Of a stretch of 64,000 nt of DNA, positions 1 through 10,570 are shown one piece after another. The DNA comes from Coprinopsis marcescibilis (taxonomy: Eukaryota > Basidiomycota > Agaricomycetes > Agaricales > Psathyrellaceae), in the NCBI GenBank assembly GCA_004369085.1, contig ML210146.1:558001-622000 (forward strand), given 5' to 3'. Each line of letters starts with the position of its first letter. The stretch's first letter is position 1. A program made the position numbers and the translations under genes. Below the pieces are notes generated by a model. The model had not been told where the DNA came from. It saw nothing but the letters and a program-made list of their open reading frames with translations, and made no database searches.

Positions 1-15
1 CAATATGTTCTACAG

Positions 16-581
16 GTACCCCCAGTCTCGACGAATTTTACGCCATTACTTCCAGAAGATCCCGCGACTACATCCGTGCCCTTCCCATTCGCAAGAAACG
101 ACCTTTCCCTACGTTGTTCCCCCATGCTTCTCAGGAAGCGCTCGATTTCCTGGGCAAGACCTTGGTACGTGACAACGGCTCTGACACCTATAGATCAGCC
201 AATTTACGATTGGTTTCAGACTTTTGATCCTAAGAAACGAATGACCGTTGACGAAGCCTTGGAACATCCATATCTCGCTGCCTATGTGCGTATTTTCGTT
301 CCCCGTTGGTCAACCTGATGCTGACCATATGACAGCATGATCCCGAAGATGAACCCGTCGTTGCACCCCTCAGCCCAGACTACTTCGAGTTTGACAGTAA
401 GTTGATGATCGTCGATACGAGGGTACACATTCTGATTTGCCGATTTAGTGCACAAGGACGACCTGAGCAAGGATCAGCTCAAAGGTACTAACCCTTCCAA
501 CTACACATCCAACTACATTCACTGATAACCGTTTCAGAACTTTTATATGCAGAAGTCATGTCGTTCAACCCATCTATCTAG
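16..581 (+). CDS. MAP kinase, pheromone type (Fus3/Kss1-like), 3' part only
   Basis: C-terminal part of an ERK-type serine/threonine kinase of the fungal mating/filamentation MAPK cascade; the catalytic N-lobe lies outside the window. The visible text starts after an intron acceptor at 15 with GTPSLDEFYAITSRRSRDY, then IRALPIRKKRPF, FDPKKRMTVDEALEHPYL and the MAPK C-tail HDPEDEP. These are hallmarks of the Fus3/Kss1/Ubc3 group. Exons as I read them: 16-164, 220-285, 336-396, 449-484, 538-581, all with GT-AG introns; about 118 residues are visible. The C-terminus ends SFNPSI. The subgroup assignment is from family knowledge; a different YERK MAPK is the only realistic alternative. Confidence 0.9.
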
Positions 582-842
582 AGCAATGATCGGGCTCTTT
601 GCTTGTAATATACCATTGTAATATTTCGAGGAATGTAACACAACCAGATGATACTTGTACAATTGGAAACGACTATTAAAATGCGAGAATAAATAAGTAT
701 GAAGCAAATTGTTCGAATAATATTGCAGCGAAAGATGAAAATGTGAACAATCAAAAGTTCAGGCAGGGTGCACGAGAAGAGAATATATGTCCGGTATCAT
801 ATACATACTGTACAATGATTTTACAGTAGATCATACGTGTGA

Positions 843-3048
843 TCAACGACCACTCCAGAAACCTGATGCAACGCCCTCGACACCAAAATCTCCAAAACGC
901 GTTTCACCTTCCAACTCCGTTCCGTACATGGTTTTCTTAGCCGGTGGCGGTTCTGGATGGTTCATGGGGTCCGTTACAGACGACGTCCGAACCATTGTAA
1001 GTCCAAGACCGACCGCAACATCATTGCTTGATACTTCTCTCTGCTTTCCAGTTGTGTTGCGGCCGCCAAGCGACGCCGGGTTCACGGTATCTCCCGACTG
1101 GGTCTCTGCTGGTCGATGTGCACGGGGAGATGGCAATCCGAAAGATTGAAATATATCTGTCCTGTTATCTTGTGGATGCCCGAGATAGCCTAGGCTAGAA
1201 CCAGCTGGCGAAGGCGACTGAGGTGGTTCGGGAAATGGAAATGGGGCAGTGAATGTCTGCGGGTGTGCGGGTGTTGACGATGCGGGTAGGAAGTTGAAGT
1301 TGAAGATGTTAAGATTCTGGTCATTGTGTTGACCTGAGCTCTGCCCGTTCATGTCCAAGTCTTCTGAATCACCAAAGAAATTGGGAAGGGAATTGGTGGG
1401 AGGTGGTGGGTCAATATAGCTTTCGTTCAATGCATCTTCGCTGTCGAATATAGGGAAGCTTGGTATCCTTGGTGCCGCAAGTTGGGCCGCGACATCGCTC
1501 GACGATGCCTTGGAAGGGCCGGCCACAGCCATCTCCGCCGTGCTTGACAACCTGGGCCTTTTCTTACTAGGTCGTGTCGTTTTCATCGCATGTCCCTCTT
1601 CTGACGAACTATCCTGTTGGTTTTCTTCGAGCAACGTTGCCGGATTACTCGCAATAGAATCTCGAGGTCGCTTACCCAATATCGTTTGAGCATAACCGGG
1701 GTGCGGTAAAGGGGGTGCGGCGGAGCTTTCGCGCATTGGCGAATCCAGCGGTGATGTATCATTGCCCAGTGGTGGGTATGCGTTTGATTGGAATGCGGAA
1801 GGAACGACACCTCGACTAAAGATCGTCAGTTAAGATCATACATTTTCAACATGACGAAAAGACCAACTTGGCAAGTGGTATTCGTGGGCTCCTCGGTATT
1901 GGAGTCATGGGTAACGGCGGAGATGTCCGTTCACTGGCGAACTCTTTCAGCAGGCGAACTTCTTCCTGTAGCGCTGTCAATTTAGCGGGCTGTAGACGAA
2001 GTTCGCGGACCTCGGCCTCGAGGGCCAGGTACTTCTCCTGTAAGCCAGCGAGGTTGGAAACTTGGGTTTTCAGCTGTTCGACTTCTGAATTACGCTGTTG
2101 GAGAGATTGCACTGTCTGCTGCAATGCCTGTATCTCTGTCTGTAGCGGCTTGACCTAATTGGAGCTAAATCAGATGGACGTATCCCGACCAAGTGGAAAG
2201 GACCAGCTCACGGCATCAGATATTTGTTTGGAAATGTCCGGGCTCGAAACAATGTTTTGGGACCCTGTGGTTTGCGGATACAACATTGGTTGGGGTGTAG
2301 GGGTGGCATGCACTATATTCGCCGTTATTGAGCTGTAATAACAAATTTGTGTTGATTTACCTTGATACGAACCCGATGCATTGGCATGAGGTGGTTCTGG
2401 TTCTAAACAAAGGGTCGAATTGGAATGGATGTGTGACTCGCGAAAGTATGCTGACCTTCCTCGATCGTGGCCTCAACTCGGCTCATCATGCGGCTGGATT
2501 GGCCTCTTCTTGAACGTTGTGTACTGAAAGACTTCGTCACAGCTCGTGCTCCTGCCCCGCCTACTGCCTTTGGTCTTCCAACACCCAAGCTCGTTTGAAG
2601 GTCTTTAGCTTTGCGTGTGCGCACAGGTGCTGGGGATGGTGCTGGCTCTTCCAGAGGAGGAGATATATCATTGTCGAGTTGAGCACTTGCGTCGTCGTTC
2701 TCATCTTCGACCCCTTCGTCAATGTCATGAATGATTAGAGATGTGGTTCGGCTTGGTCCGGCTCGACTTGACTTTCTCGTTGAAGGGTTCCGACGAGCTG
2801 GAGATGGTGGAGGAACAGACCTGCATAACAATATTAGGGAAGAAACATTCGTAAAGCTGGTATATTTACTGTGTTTCCAATAGCAGGTCGATTAGCGCTT
2901 CCGACTTGAGATTTGCCCGAACTCCATAGTCCTGCGAATATCAACCAGCGGTCCTTTGTGGCGAATAGAAAAGACATACCTTGCATAATCGCTGCAAATC
3001 GACTCTTTTCATGCTCTCCAGCACCTGCTTTGAGGGCAAGGGCGCCAT
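843..3048 (-). CDS. SAP-domain, coiled-coil nuclear protein (hypothetical)
   Basis: Seven exons join in frame: 3048-2980, 2931-2870, 2820-2456, 2402-2361, 2312-2212, 2154-1868, 1815-843, giving 1899 nt and 632 residues. Residues about 13-43 form a SAP motif (LQRLCKDYGVRANLKSEALI, then DLLLET), a helix-extension-helix DNA-binding fold. A basic and then acidic low-complexity stretch follows. Residues about 225-285 are a heptad-rich coiled coil (LQQRNSEVEQLKTQ, LQEKYLALEAEVRELRL). The C-terminal third is Pro/Ser-rich, with a KKRPR-type nuclear localisation signal. I infer a chromatin- or DNA-associated protein; I do not recognise an orthologue with known function. The start at 3048 is the first in-frame ATG and sits just before the SAP motif. 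Confidence 0.72.
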
Positions 3049-3582
3049 TTTTGACGGGAAAAGTGTGCAGCTCAAGGCGTACCGGGATTACAACGTTGTT
3101 AATTGTAGGGCGAGTCGAATCAGTGCGCCCGGTCGCGGTTCACCGTTCGACTTGCTCCAGCCAAACAACGCGCAATCACGTGGGTGTTCGGAATGATCAG
3201 GGCCGGTACTAGTAAGCGCTTGGGTTTACTACTGGAGTCTAAGGATTCGCGAAATGACTCTGTCTTGCCGACCATATAATCACTTTATCCACTCGAAGTA
3301 TATATAATAGAGTCAGCTGGATAAGTACCGCATGTGTGAGGGCTCTTCTCTGCGCATTCAGAGTGGTAGTCTGGTTTCCGGGTTCGTGGCGCAACGCAAA
3401 TCGTAACATAATCCTCATCACAATTAGAACCTCTCATATTCAGAGTCTCAGGACTCGTGCCGAGTCCGATTTGTCCATTAGCGAATCAATGATCGAACTC
3501 GAACCCTTACTTTCCCGACAGCCTGAAGCTTTACCAACCATATCCTGTCTTCTTCCGATACGACTTGGATACGACATACGCC
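3049..3582. promoter_or_regulatory. divergent intergenic region, SAP-protein / FMN dehydrogenase
   Basis: 534 bp between two start codons facing outward, so it must hold both promoters. I see no repeat or clear TATA-like element at a position I would defend. An open frame runs through part of it on the plus strand, but it lacks coding character and the b5 domain starts cleanly at 3583. Confidence 0.4.
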
Positions 3583-5844
3583 ATGGCTCCCCCGACTTTG
3601 AAGCTGCAGGAGATCTCCCAACACAACTCACAAACGTATTTGGCACTGCCAGACCCTTTGGAAGCTCAAGCCTGATAGTATGCTCTAGGTCGTGCTGGGT
3701 CATTATCAAGGACAACGTGTACGATGTGACGGAATTTTTACAAGTACTAGAGACCCCAGGACCTTCTCACCTCGTGGAACGAGACACTCAATCAAACCTT
3801 CCTTTACAGGAACACCCAGGAGGCTCCTCGATCATTTTGAAGTACGCAGGCAAGGATGCGACACTGGCATACGAGCCGATACACCCACTTGATGCTCTCG
3901 ACAAGAATTCACCCCCTGTCCAATTCGTCGGCCAAGTGGAATCCGGGACCGCTCAAGTATTGCATAGGGAAAGAGAGAGCAGGAAGAAAACCAAAGATGA
4001 CATACGTGTTGAAGAGGCCCATAAGAGAAAGCCGCCGTTGAGTAGGATTCTCAGCCTTGCGGACATCGAGGTGCAATATCATGACCACATGTGTGTACCT
4101 CCAACCGACACTGATTTTGACTAGAAAGTTGCGAGTCAGGTGCTTTCACACAAGGCTTGGGCCTATTACTCCTCTGGAGCAGACGAGCAAATTAGCAAGT
4201 ACTTTCTTTGGACAGTCGTGTCAACTGGGAAGGTTAATGGAGCCAACAGCACATTCTGAGAATACCCGAGCATTCTCCAGATTCTTCTTTCACGCTCGGG
4301 TCATGCGACCTGTCGGTGACTGTGATCCGTCGACTACCATTCTCGGGTTTCGATCCTCCATTCCAATCTTCGCGAGCGGTGCAGCCCTAGCCAAGCTGGG
4401 ACACCCTAATGGTAATCTTTCGAAACGCCATCGTTGGTCACTCCGTTAACATCAGACTGGCACAGGCGAAGCTAATATCACAAGAGGGGCCGGAAAGGAA
4501 GGGATTATCCAAATGGTGTCCTCCAATGCGTCCCTCTCTTACGCAGAGATAATTTCGGTAGCGGTTCCCCCCCAAGTTTTGTTCTTCCAATTGTACAAGA
4601 ATAAAGTTGATGCGGTGGCCGAAAAGCGCGTTCGAGAAGTGGAGCGTTTAGGGTATCAAGCCATCTTCCTCACTGTAGACGCCATCGTCGCCGGAAACAG
4701 GGAGGCAGATATTCGTAGTCCTTGGATACTGGAGGATGAAGAGAGTGGGGTTACGCCGGTTTGGGATGAGAATGTCCTACCAGAAGGCGTCAACATCAAC
4801 GGTACTGCAGGAGCCTTGGTCAACAACGATGCCAAAGACATGTCATTTGAGAAGGTCAATGCTCTTTTATTCTGTTCAAATCCTTGATGTCTGACGGGTT
4901 GGTTTGGTCAGACCATTCCTTGGCTAAGAGGAATAACGAAATTACCCATCGTTATCAAAGGTAAGTTCCAGCGGAAGCTTTCCCGTTTTGCGACTGAATC
5001 GTTTTCAAGGGATACAGTGCGTAGAGGTAGGAAAATGGATTGGTGCTAAATTAGAGCATCTTACTGAGTCCGCCAATAGGATGCTGTTTCTGCTGCGGAT
5101 GCAGGAGTGGATGGGATTTTGCTGTCAAATCACGGAGGTGAGGCTACTTTTACTGTAAAGCGCCGGAGACTGACGGATTCACAGGCCGCCAGCTCGATTA
5201 GTGAGTCTATTTTGTCGGCAAAGAATTAAATTTGATGTGTCGCAGTTCGATGCCACCTATGGAAGTTTTGTACAGGTTACGCAGACAGAGACCTGATATC
5301 TTCGATCGATTAGAAGGTATGCCCGAATGAAATACTACAGGCGAGGTAAACTTACTGACATAATTTAGTTTACATAGATGGTATGTTGAGCTCATGCACC
5401 ATGGCACCTTGATTTGACTGCGGTTTGAACAGGTGGGGCATACCGTGGAACAGGTGGGTCGGCAGCAGTGACTACGGTGCGCTTGTCGTTGAATCTTATC
5501 GTCTTTTCTGCACTAGATGTTGTCAAAGCCCTTTGCCTTGGTGCAAAAGCAGTCGGGTTTGGGCGAGCGTTTCTGTATGCCCAAAGCGTAAGGTTTTAAG
5601 ACATGTACCCCCTTACCATGACTGACGTTGTCTCGTTAGGCTTACGGAGAAGCCGGGGTTGCGAAAATCATCCAACTACTGAAGCGCGAAATTGTGACTG
5701 TGATGCAGTTAGTTGGCGCGAGAACAGTGTCTGACCTCAAACCTGAAATGGTATGTCCGGTTGATATGTAAGTCAAGCGATAAATTCTGATGTTGGCAGG
5801 TCGAGCGGGTGGACTGGGAACCCCTAACCCGTTCAAAATTGTAA
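3583..5844 (+). CDS. cytochrome b5-FMN 2-hydroxyacid dehydrogenase (flavocytochrome b2-like) with C-terminal SKL
   Basis: Oxidises an alpha-hydroxy acid (L-lactate or a relative) with FMN, passing electrons to a fused cytochrome b5 heme domain. The N-terminus (MAPPTLKLQEISQHNSQ, then SCWVIIKDNVYDVTEFL) is the b5 domain, with heme ligands in EHPGG and in PIHP. The FMN barrel shows AWAYYSSGADEQIS, the strand LPIVIKG, the catalytic SNHGGRQLDY and YIDGG. About ten short introns interrupt it, for example 3636-3688 and 3744-3809; the join near 4192-4230 is uncertain. Unlike yeast Cyb2 it has no mitochondrial presequence, and it ends RSKL-stop, a canonical peroxisomal PTS1. The last 12 bp overlap the convergent glycosylase gene. 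Substrate unknown; family membership is firm. Confidence 0.9.
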
Positions 5845-6857
5845 GGTACTAGCTACCTTTGTTGGCGACGAGGGTAAAGCTGCGCTCTTTCGGGATAAAT
5901 CTGTTTTAAGGGAGTGGAGGTAGGACGAGGTCACTGGAGGGCCTGGACCGGATGTGGGATTCCATTGACGCTTCTCTTTCACGGCCCATCTCCATTTCTC
6001 CAAGAATTTAGTCAGTTTCTGTGGATAGTAAAAAACAAACGACGCACCAAATAACGTATCAGCTCTTTATCATTAGGGAGAACATCCCACCATTGAGTTG
6101 AGGTCGGATCGTTGTGAAGCGAACAGAAAATTCGATAAGAGTCCAAGGCATAGGTCCCTGCTCCTGGTAGATGTGAAATTGGTGTGGGCGGGTATCTCTT
6201 TCCGAAGTCGCATTGCGAGCTGTTGATGGATCGGGAAGGGCGAAGATCTCGTAGAGATGGTGGGTCTTCCAAGTATCTGTGAGAGAGCATGATCAGGCGC
6301 CGTGCACGCCTTCGTTGTGTCCCGAGTCTTGTTAACAGCTGCACGAGTTGGCCTTCGTCAGCTGAAGCAAAGGCGTAAGTTACTGTGAAGAGTGAATGCC
6401 AATCAATCTTGCCTGTAGATAGAGCAAAAGGCGTAGGCCATCGAGAGACCAGTTCCCAGAACACTGGTAGTGCAACACTTGCACGAGTTTTGTTTAAAAG
6501 GGTGAGTGCTACCAGGAATTTCCATGGATCATGAGCCAACCGTTCTTCACGTCCTTGTCAGAAAGTCAAAGTTTAACGAGCCACCCATTCGTTCGTACCT
6601 TGTATGAGCGCAGGTTTCAATCCTTCAAGCTCTTCGCAAAGGACAGAGGATGCACGGTCGAATAGTGAGAATGTGTCTTCTTCCGAAATATCGGGTTTGT
6701 CCAAGACATTTTCTGGACTCGTCGACAATGGTTTGGAGGATGAGGCTCGAGAAAAGTATGGTGAGGTGTACGGGTCGCAGGCAACCCTTCTTCGACTCCG
6801 TTTGGGGGTTCGGGGAAGTTGTAATTCTGAGCTTGACGTCAAAAATGGGTTGTCCAT
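5833..6857 (-). CDS. MBD4-type HhH-GPD DNA glycosylase
   Basis: Base-excision repair glycosylase of the endonuclease III/MBD4 fold, probably removing T or U from G mismatches in the nucleus. After a basic, Ser-rich N-terminus (start ATG at 6857, MDNPFLTSSSELQLP), the catalytic domain begins with LAHDPWKFLVALTLLNKT and VFWELVSRWPTP. It contains the helix-hairpin-helix YPPTPISHLPGAGTYALDS, whose last Asp is the catalytic residue, followed by DKELIRYL and KWRWAVKEKRQW. No methyl-CpG-binding domain is visible, as is usual in fungi. Introns lie near 6545-6597, at 6362-6412 (GC-AG, see findings) and near 6018-6050. The stop codon is inside the coding sequence of the convergent FMN enzyme. Confidence 0.87.
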
Positions 6858-7057
6858 GGCAGTAACCACACTCTCTGAGAGGTCCGAGTCCGAGTCGGTC
6901 GGACATGTGTAAGTAGCCCCTAATGAAGTTTGTGGCACGTGATCGCGTGTTGAACGCAGGCAGAAGGACGTTTATGGTCATACTAGCGTCATGGCCGGTG
7001 AAAGTAAAGTCGTTCCTACTCCTTGACCACACCACATACCGACTGTCCATTTGCGCT
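6858..7057. promoter_or_regulatory. 200-bp divergent promoter, glycosylase / LIM protein
   Basis: The start codons of the minus-strand glycosylase (6857) and the plus-strand LIM gene (7058) are separated by only 200 bp, so the two genes share one upstream region. A palindromic CACGTG-like core is present at about 6935 (GGCACGTGATC), a possible bHLH E-box. That reading rests on the bases alone. Confidence 0.4.
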
Positions 7058-9951
7058 ATGGGCTTCTGTCGTAGATGCGGTGAGATAGTTGTCGGCGAGA
7101 GGTGTAGGTGTGGTGGCACCTCTGCAGGTATGGCACAGCCGTGTTTCTGCTCGAGCATCCAGAACTGACCATGACTGGTTTTATAGCACCAATTGTAACC
7201 CTCAAGAAAGTTCTCAGCGAGGTGTCGAGCCAGGATAAATGGACCAAGACATATGTCTCCAGCGAGAGGTCGGTATCGCCCGCACGAGCAGGATCGGTTC
7301 AGAGCTCTGTCGAGGCACTGAATCGTAACACCAGCAACCCGCCATCCCCAACAAAACGCTTTCCCAGACCTTTACAATCCTCCAACGTCAACTCATTGCC
7401 GCTGAACAACCGCGTATCCCAATATATTGCCTCAACAACCTCACGACCGCGGTCTCCGCTAAAGCAATCTGTTGCTGTGGCGGACCCTGATTCAGGCATA
7501 TTGCCCTCTCTTATCAACAACACCTTGTCCAAAGTCTATGGATCCGTTCTGCAGCCCAAGGAGACACTGGCGAGCTACTCTTGTGCCATCTGCTCCACAC
7601 CGTTTCCCCCGGATGCAACAATATACCCAGACCCTTCCCAGCATACACCCAGCGATCCCCGGTTCGTCTGTCGCCCATGCTATGAAGAGAATGGCGGGTC
7701 CAAGGGTCCGTGCGGGGCATGCTCTCGCCAGGTTCTTACCCTCAAATCCGAAGGAGGATTCGTCCAAGCGGCTGGCAAGTATTGGCATAAACGATGTTTC
7801 AATTGCGGTGGATGCTCCAAGAACATTGGCAATAATCCTATGGTTGACCTAATGGGGCGTCCATGCTGCGCAGGCTGCTTCGACGGCTGTCTTAAGCGGG
7901 ACACTCCGAAGAAGCCACGTCCCAGCGTAGGCGCAAGTGCAACCAGCTCCCCAAACCCAACTCCTACCACACCCGCTGCTCGCGTCGGTGGACTTAACAA
8001 GAACCCACATGGATCAAAGACTCGCGAGTCCAGCCCAGCTATCGAAGAACTCGAGCAACGGCTGGGTATTTCTCGTACACGAGATAGCAGCCCGGCCCTA
8101 GAAGGCTTGTCTCAGCGATTGTCGACCCTCTCAAAGGACATTAACACCAGGTCCTCACCTAACAGCCCCCAGACCCCCACGCGTCCACGCACAAGTAGCC
8201 GACCTCTTCGACCGGGTGATGACGAAATTCGTACAGCATCATCCCCCAGTAGAAGTAGCCCTGTCCGTCGGAGTACGGGTAGTCCAGCGCCGACGGTGGA
8301 AGCGATACAGGAAATGAAGGAGAGGCTCTTCAGAGCAACATCGAGGTCCCCGCCCCCTGCGCGTCCTTCCTTATTTCCGTCTGTTCCGGCGGGATCACGA
8401 CCCGGCAGTCAACTGTTCTCATCGGGTAGATCGTCGTCGTCTTACAGCGACTTGGACTCAGTGTCAAGCCCAATGCCTGCGACTCCGGACCTACTGTCGG
8501 ACTTCTCAGACGTTACGACCCAATCTTCTTTCTCAGAGCCACCTGATTCCCCGAACGGGCTTGAGGACTCGGACTCCACGGTTGCTATTCAAGGTCTCAG
8601 CAGGCAACTGTCCAGATACAGTCGTTCCGATCTTTTCAACGCGCTTGATGACACTATCGTAGAAGAAACCAACAGCCAACTCAACACCCCAACCAAAACG
8701 CCAATTAAAGCCATCCATAGCGCAAACACCACCCCTTCTAAGATGCCCGCCAGAACATCACTTGGAACAAGCCCGCTCCGACTTAAGAACTCGACACCCA
8801 GACGCGAGTCCACGCCAATTGAGGCTCCTTCAAATTGCATGAAATGTGGCGGCAAACTGTTCACAGTTGGGAACAAAGGGGCATTTGTAACACTTCAGTC
8901 TTCGGACAAGTCTAAATCTTCAGCAGAAGTGTATCATTCATCCTGCTTCACATGCAGCATCTGTGAGGGTCCGTTTGAAAGTGAACGAAAGGGACAAGCA
9001 AGCTTCGTTAGATTCAGAGGGAAACCATGCCATCCAGAGGTACGTCTTGTACGACTTGACTAGTTGCATTTTCTCATGACATGCAGTGTGCCCCCAAGGA
9101 ACGAATCACGATCCATAAATCACCAAGTTCGCCCGCCTTGCGAACCTACCGGCGCGAGGACAGGCTGGAGGACAGCTCCCCAACTCCTTCTCCGTCTCGA
9201 GCTCGCTCTTCGACCCATCGACCAAGTTCCAGTCGTTTCGAACAACCAGCCCTGGCTGCTCCAGCTAACCCATTGCCTGCGCCTCGATTTGGTAGCCGGA
9301 CGGTCTGCCCTGGATGCAAGAAAGCAGTTTCACCTATGGAACGCGGTGTCATCCCAGGACCCCAGGGCACCAAATGGCACTCTGCCTGTCTCGTTTGCGG
9401 AGGAAAAAAAGTTCGACCTGTCAGTTGGTATGGCGTCCGCAAAGATGAGAACTCCAAGACACCAGGCTGTGGCAAGAAACTTGACAGCGCTGCGAAGAGT
9501 GATGAAGATGGCAATGTATGGTGCAGGGAATGTATGGTGAGTGCTTCAACGACTATAGTAGAAGCCGATGGATCCACTTCTGACGTGTAAATCTCAGCTG
9601 CTACTTGGATTGCCGAATGATGCTCCTCCCTCGCCTTCGAAGACACCGTTGACTCCCACGTACACAGGTTCTGGAAAGATTATCCCGCAATTTACGGGCG
9701 CGACAATTACTCGACAGTTCACCGGCGTGAGCAGCAGTGACGCAACTTTGCTAAGGCAGCTTACTGGCAATGGAATGAGTCGAACACGTAGTATCAGCCC
9801 TACCAAGCAACTGGGCAGTACAGCTGCTACCCCTGGCTCTAGACCAAGACCAAAAAGTGTACTAGGTGTGAGAGGTGCTAAAAGCGTGGATGAAGGAAGG
9901 GGCATGTTCCTCGTTAGACAGTTGACTGGTGCATCGTCTACTATTGGTTAA
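7058..9951 (+). CDS. three-LIM-domain protein
   Basis: Exons 7058-7127, 7187-9039, 9087-9536 and 9598-9951 join to 2727 nt, 908 residues. The N-terminus MGFCRRCGEIVVGERCRCGG is a small Cys-rich knuckle that supports this start. The first LIM domain (about residues 195-260) has CGACSRQVL, WHKRCFNCGGC and CCAGC. The second (about 595-660) has CMKCGGKL, YHSSCFTCSIC and CHPEC. The third (about 720-790) has CPGCKKAV, KWHSACLVCGG and WCREC. Between LIM1 and LIM2 lie about 300 Ser/Pro-rich, probably disordered residues with many SPxR-type sites. The C-terminal 115 residues carry four QFTG/QLTG repeats. LIM domains bind proteins, so a cytoskeletal or polarity scaffold is likely, but that is inference. 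Confidence 0.85.
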
Positions 9952-10570
9952 GGGATTAACTTGCGGATAATTTCAAAGGACTTTTCAAGAATACTATAAT
10001 TTCAGCATTTGGCGTTTTCCCAGCCCACAATGTAGTACTTATTCCAAACGTCTCATCACTTAACTGCCTGGTAACTAGAATGATAACACCATCTAAAGCT
10101 GGGCAGCTACGACCTGAGGTCTTGAAGCGCCCTCATTGAGGCCCATCAGAATCTAGTGCTTTGCTGAGAACCTGGGATCTCTGTCAAATCCCGGTGGGAG
10201 TAAAAGCAGGTAAAAGCGGAATTCTCGGACACCATTACAACGGTGTCGTCAAGGGACCTGCTGGTCGCTCATGGGGCACTCGTTCACTGTTGATGCTGTC
10301 TCACTCCTCCTCTTCCTTCTTCTCTTTCGCTTCCCTTCTTCACTGACATTATCTTTCATTCTTTGAACTGCAAGTTCAATTTCCATTCCTTTTGTAATTT
10401 ATCTTGCCGCTGGTTTGTAACGGGGTTTCTTTTTGTTCAAATTTGTTCATTCTTTTGTCATTGCGCGCTCTGGAGCCCCGCGTTGTAATCTTTTTATCTT
10501 TTGGAAATCGGGACGGAACATCGCAGGCGCCTGACCCTGCATGCAATTCCTAGACAGGACATAGGGAGCA
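9952..10570. other. intergenic region upstream of membrane-protein gene
   Basis: About 620 bp without a gene. It holds the 3' tail of the LIM gene and then a strong C/T-rich tract at roughly 10300-10345 (ctcctcctcttccttcttct) followed by T-rich DNA. That arrangement is the usual core-promoter signature of basidiomycete genes. Nothing else was recognised. Confidence 0.4.

Noticed and set aside
787..1149. Plus-strand open frame opposite the SAP protein
   Set aside because: It lies entirely antisense to the last exon of a well-joined 632-residue gene and has no domain or promoter signs of its own.
6604..6912. Plus-strand open frame across the glycosylase first exon
   Set aside because: Antisense to coding sequence with a good splice into a recognised HhH-GPD domain; no independent support.
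7108..7190. Upstream in-frame start for the LIM protein at 7108
   Set aside because: This text (MWWHLCRYGTAV) is read from the end of exon 1 in the wrong frame and from the first intron; the spliced start at 7058 gives the expected Cys-rich N-terminus.
10161..10346. Small Ser/Phe-rich frame before the membrane-protein gene
   Set aside because: The apparent peptide is a translation of the C/T-rich promoter tract.
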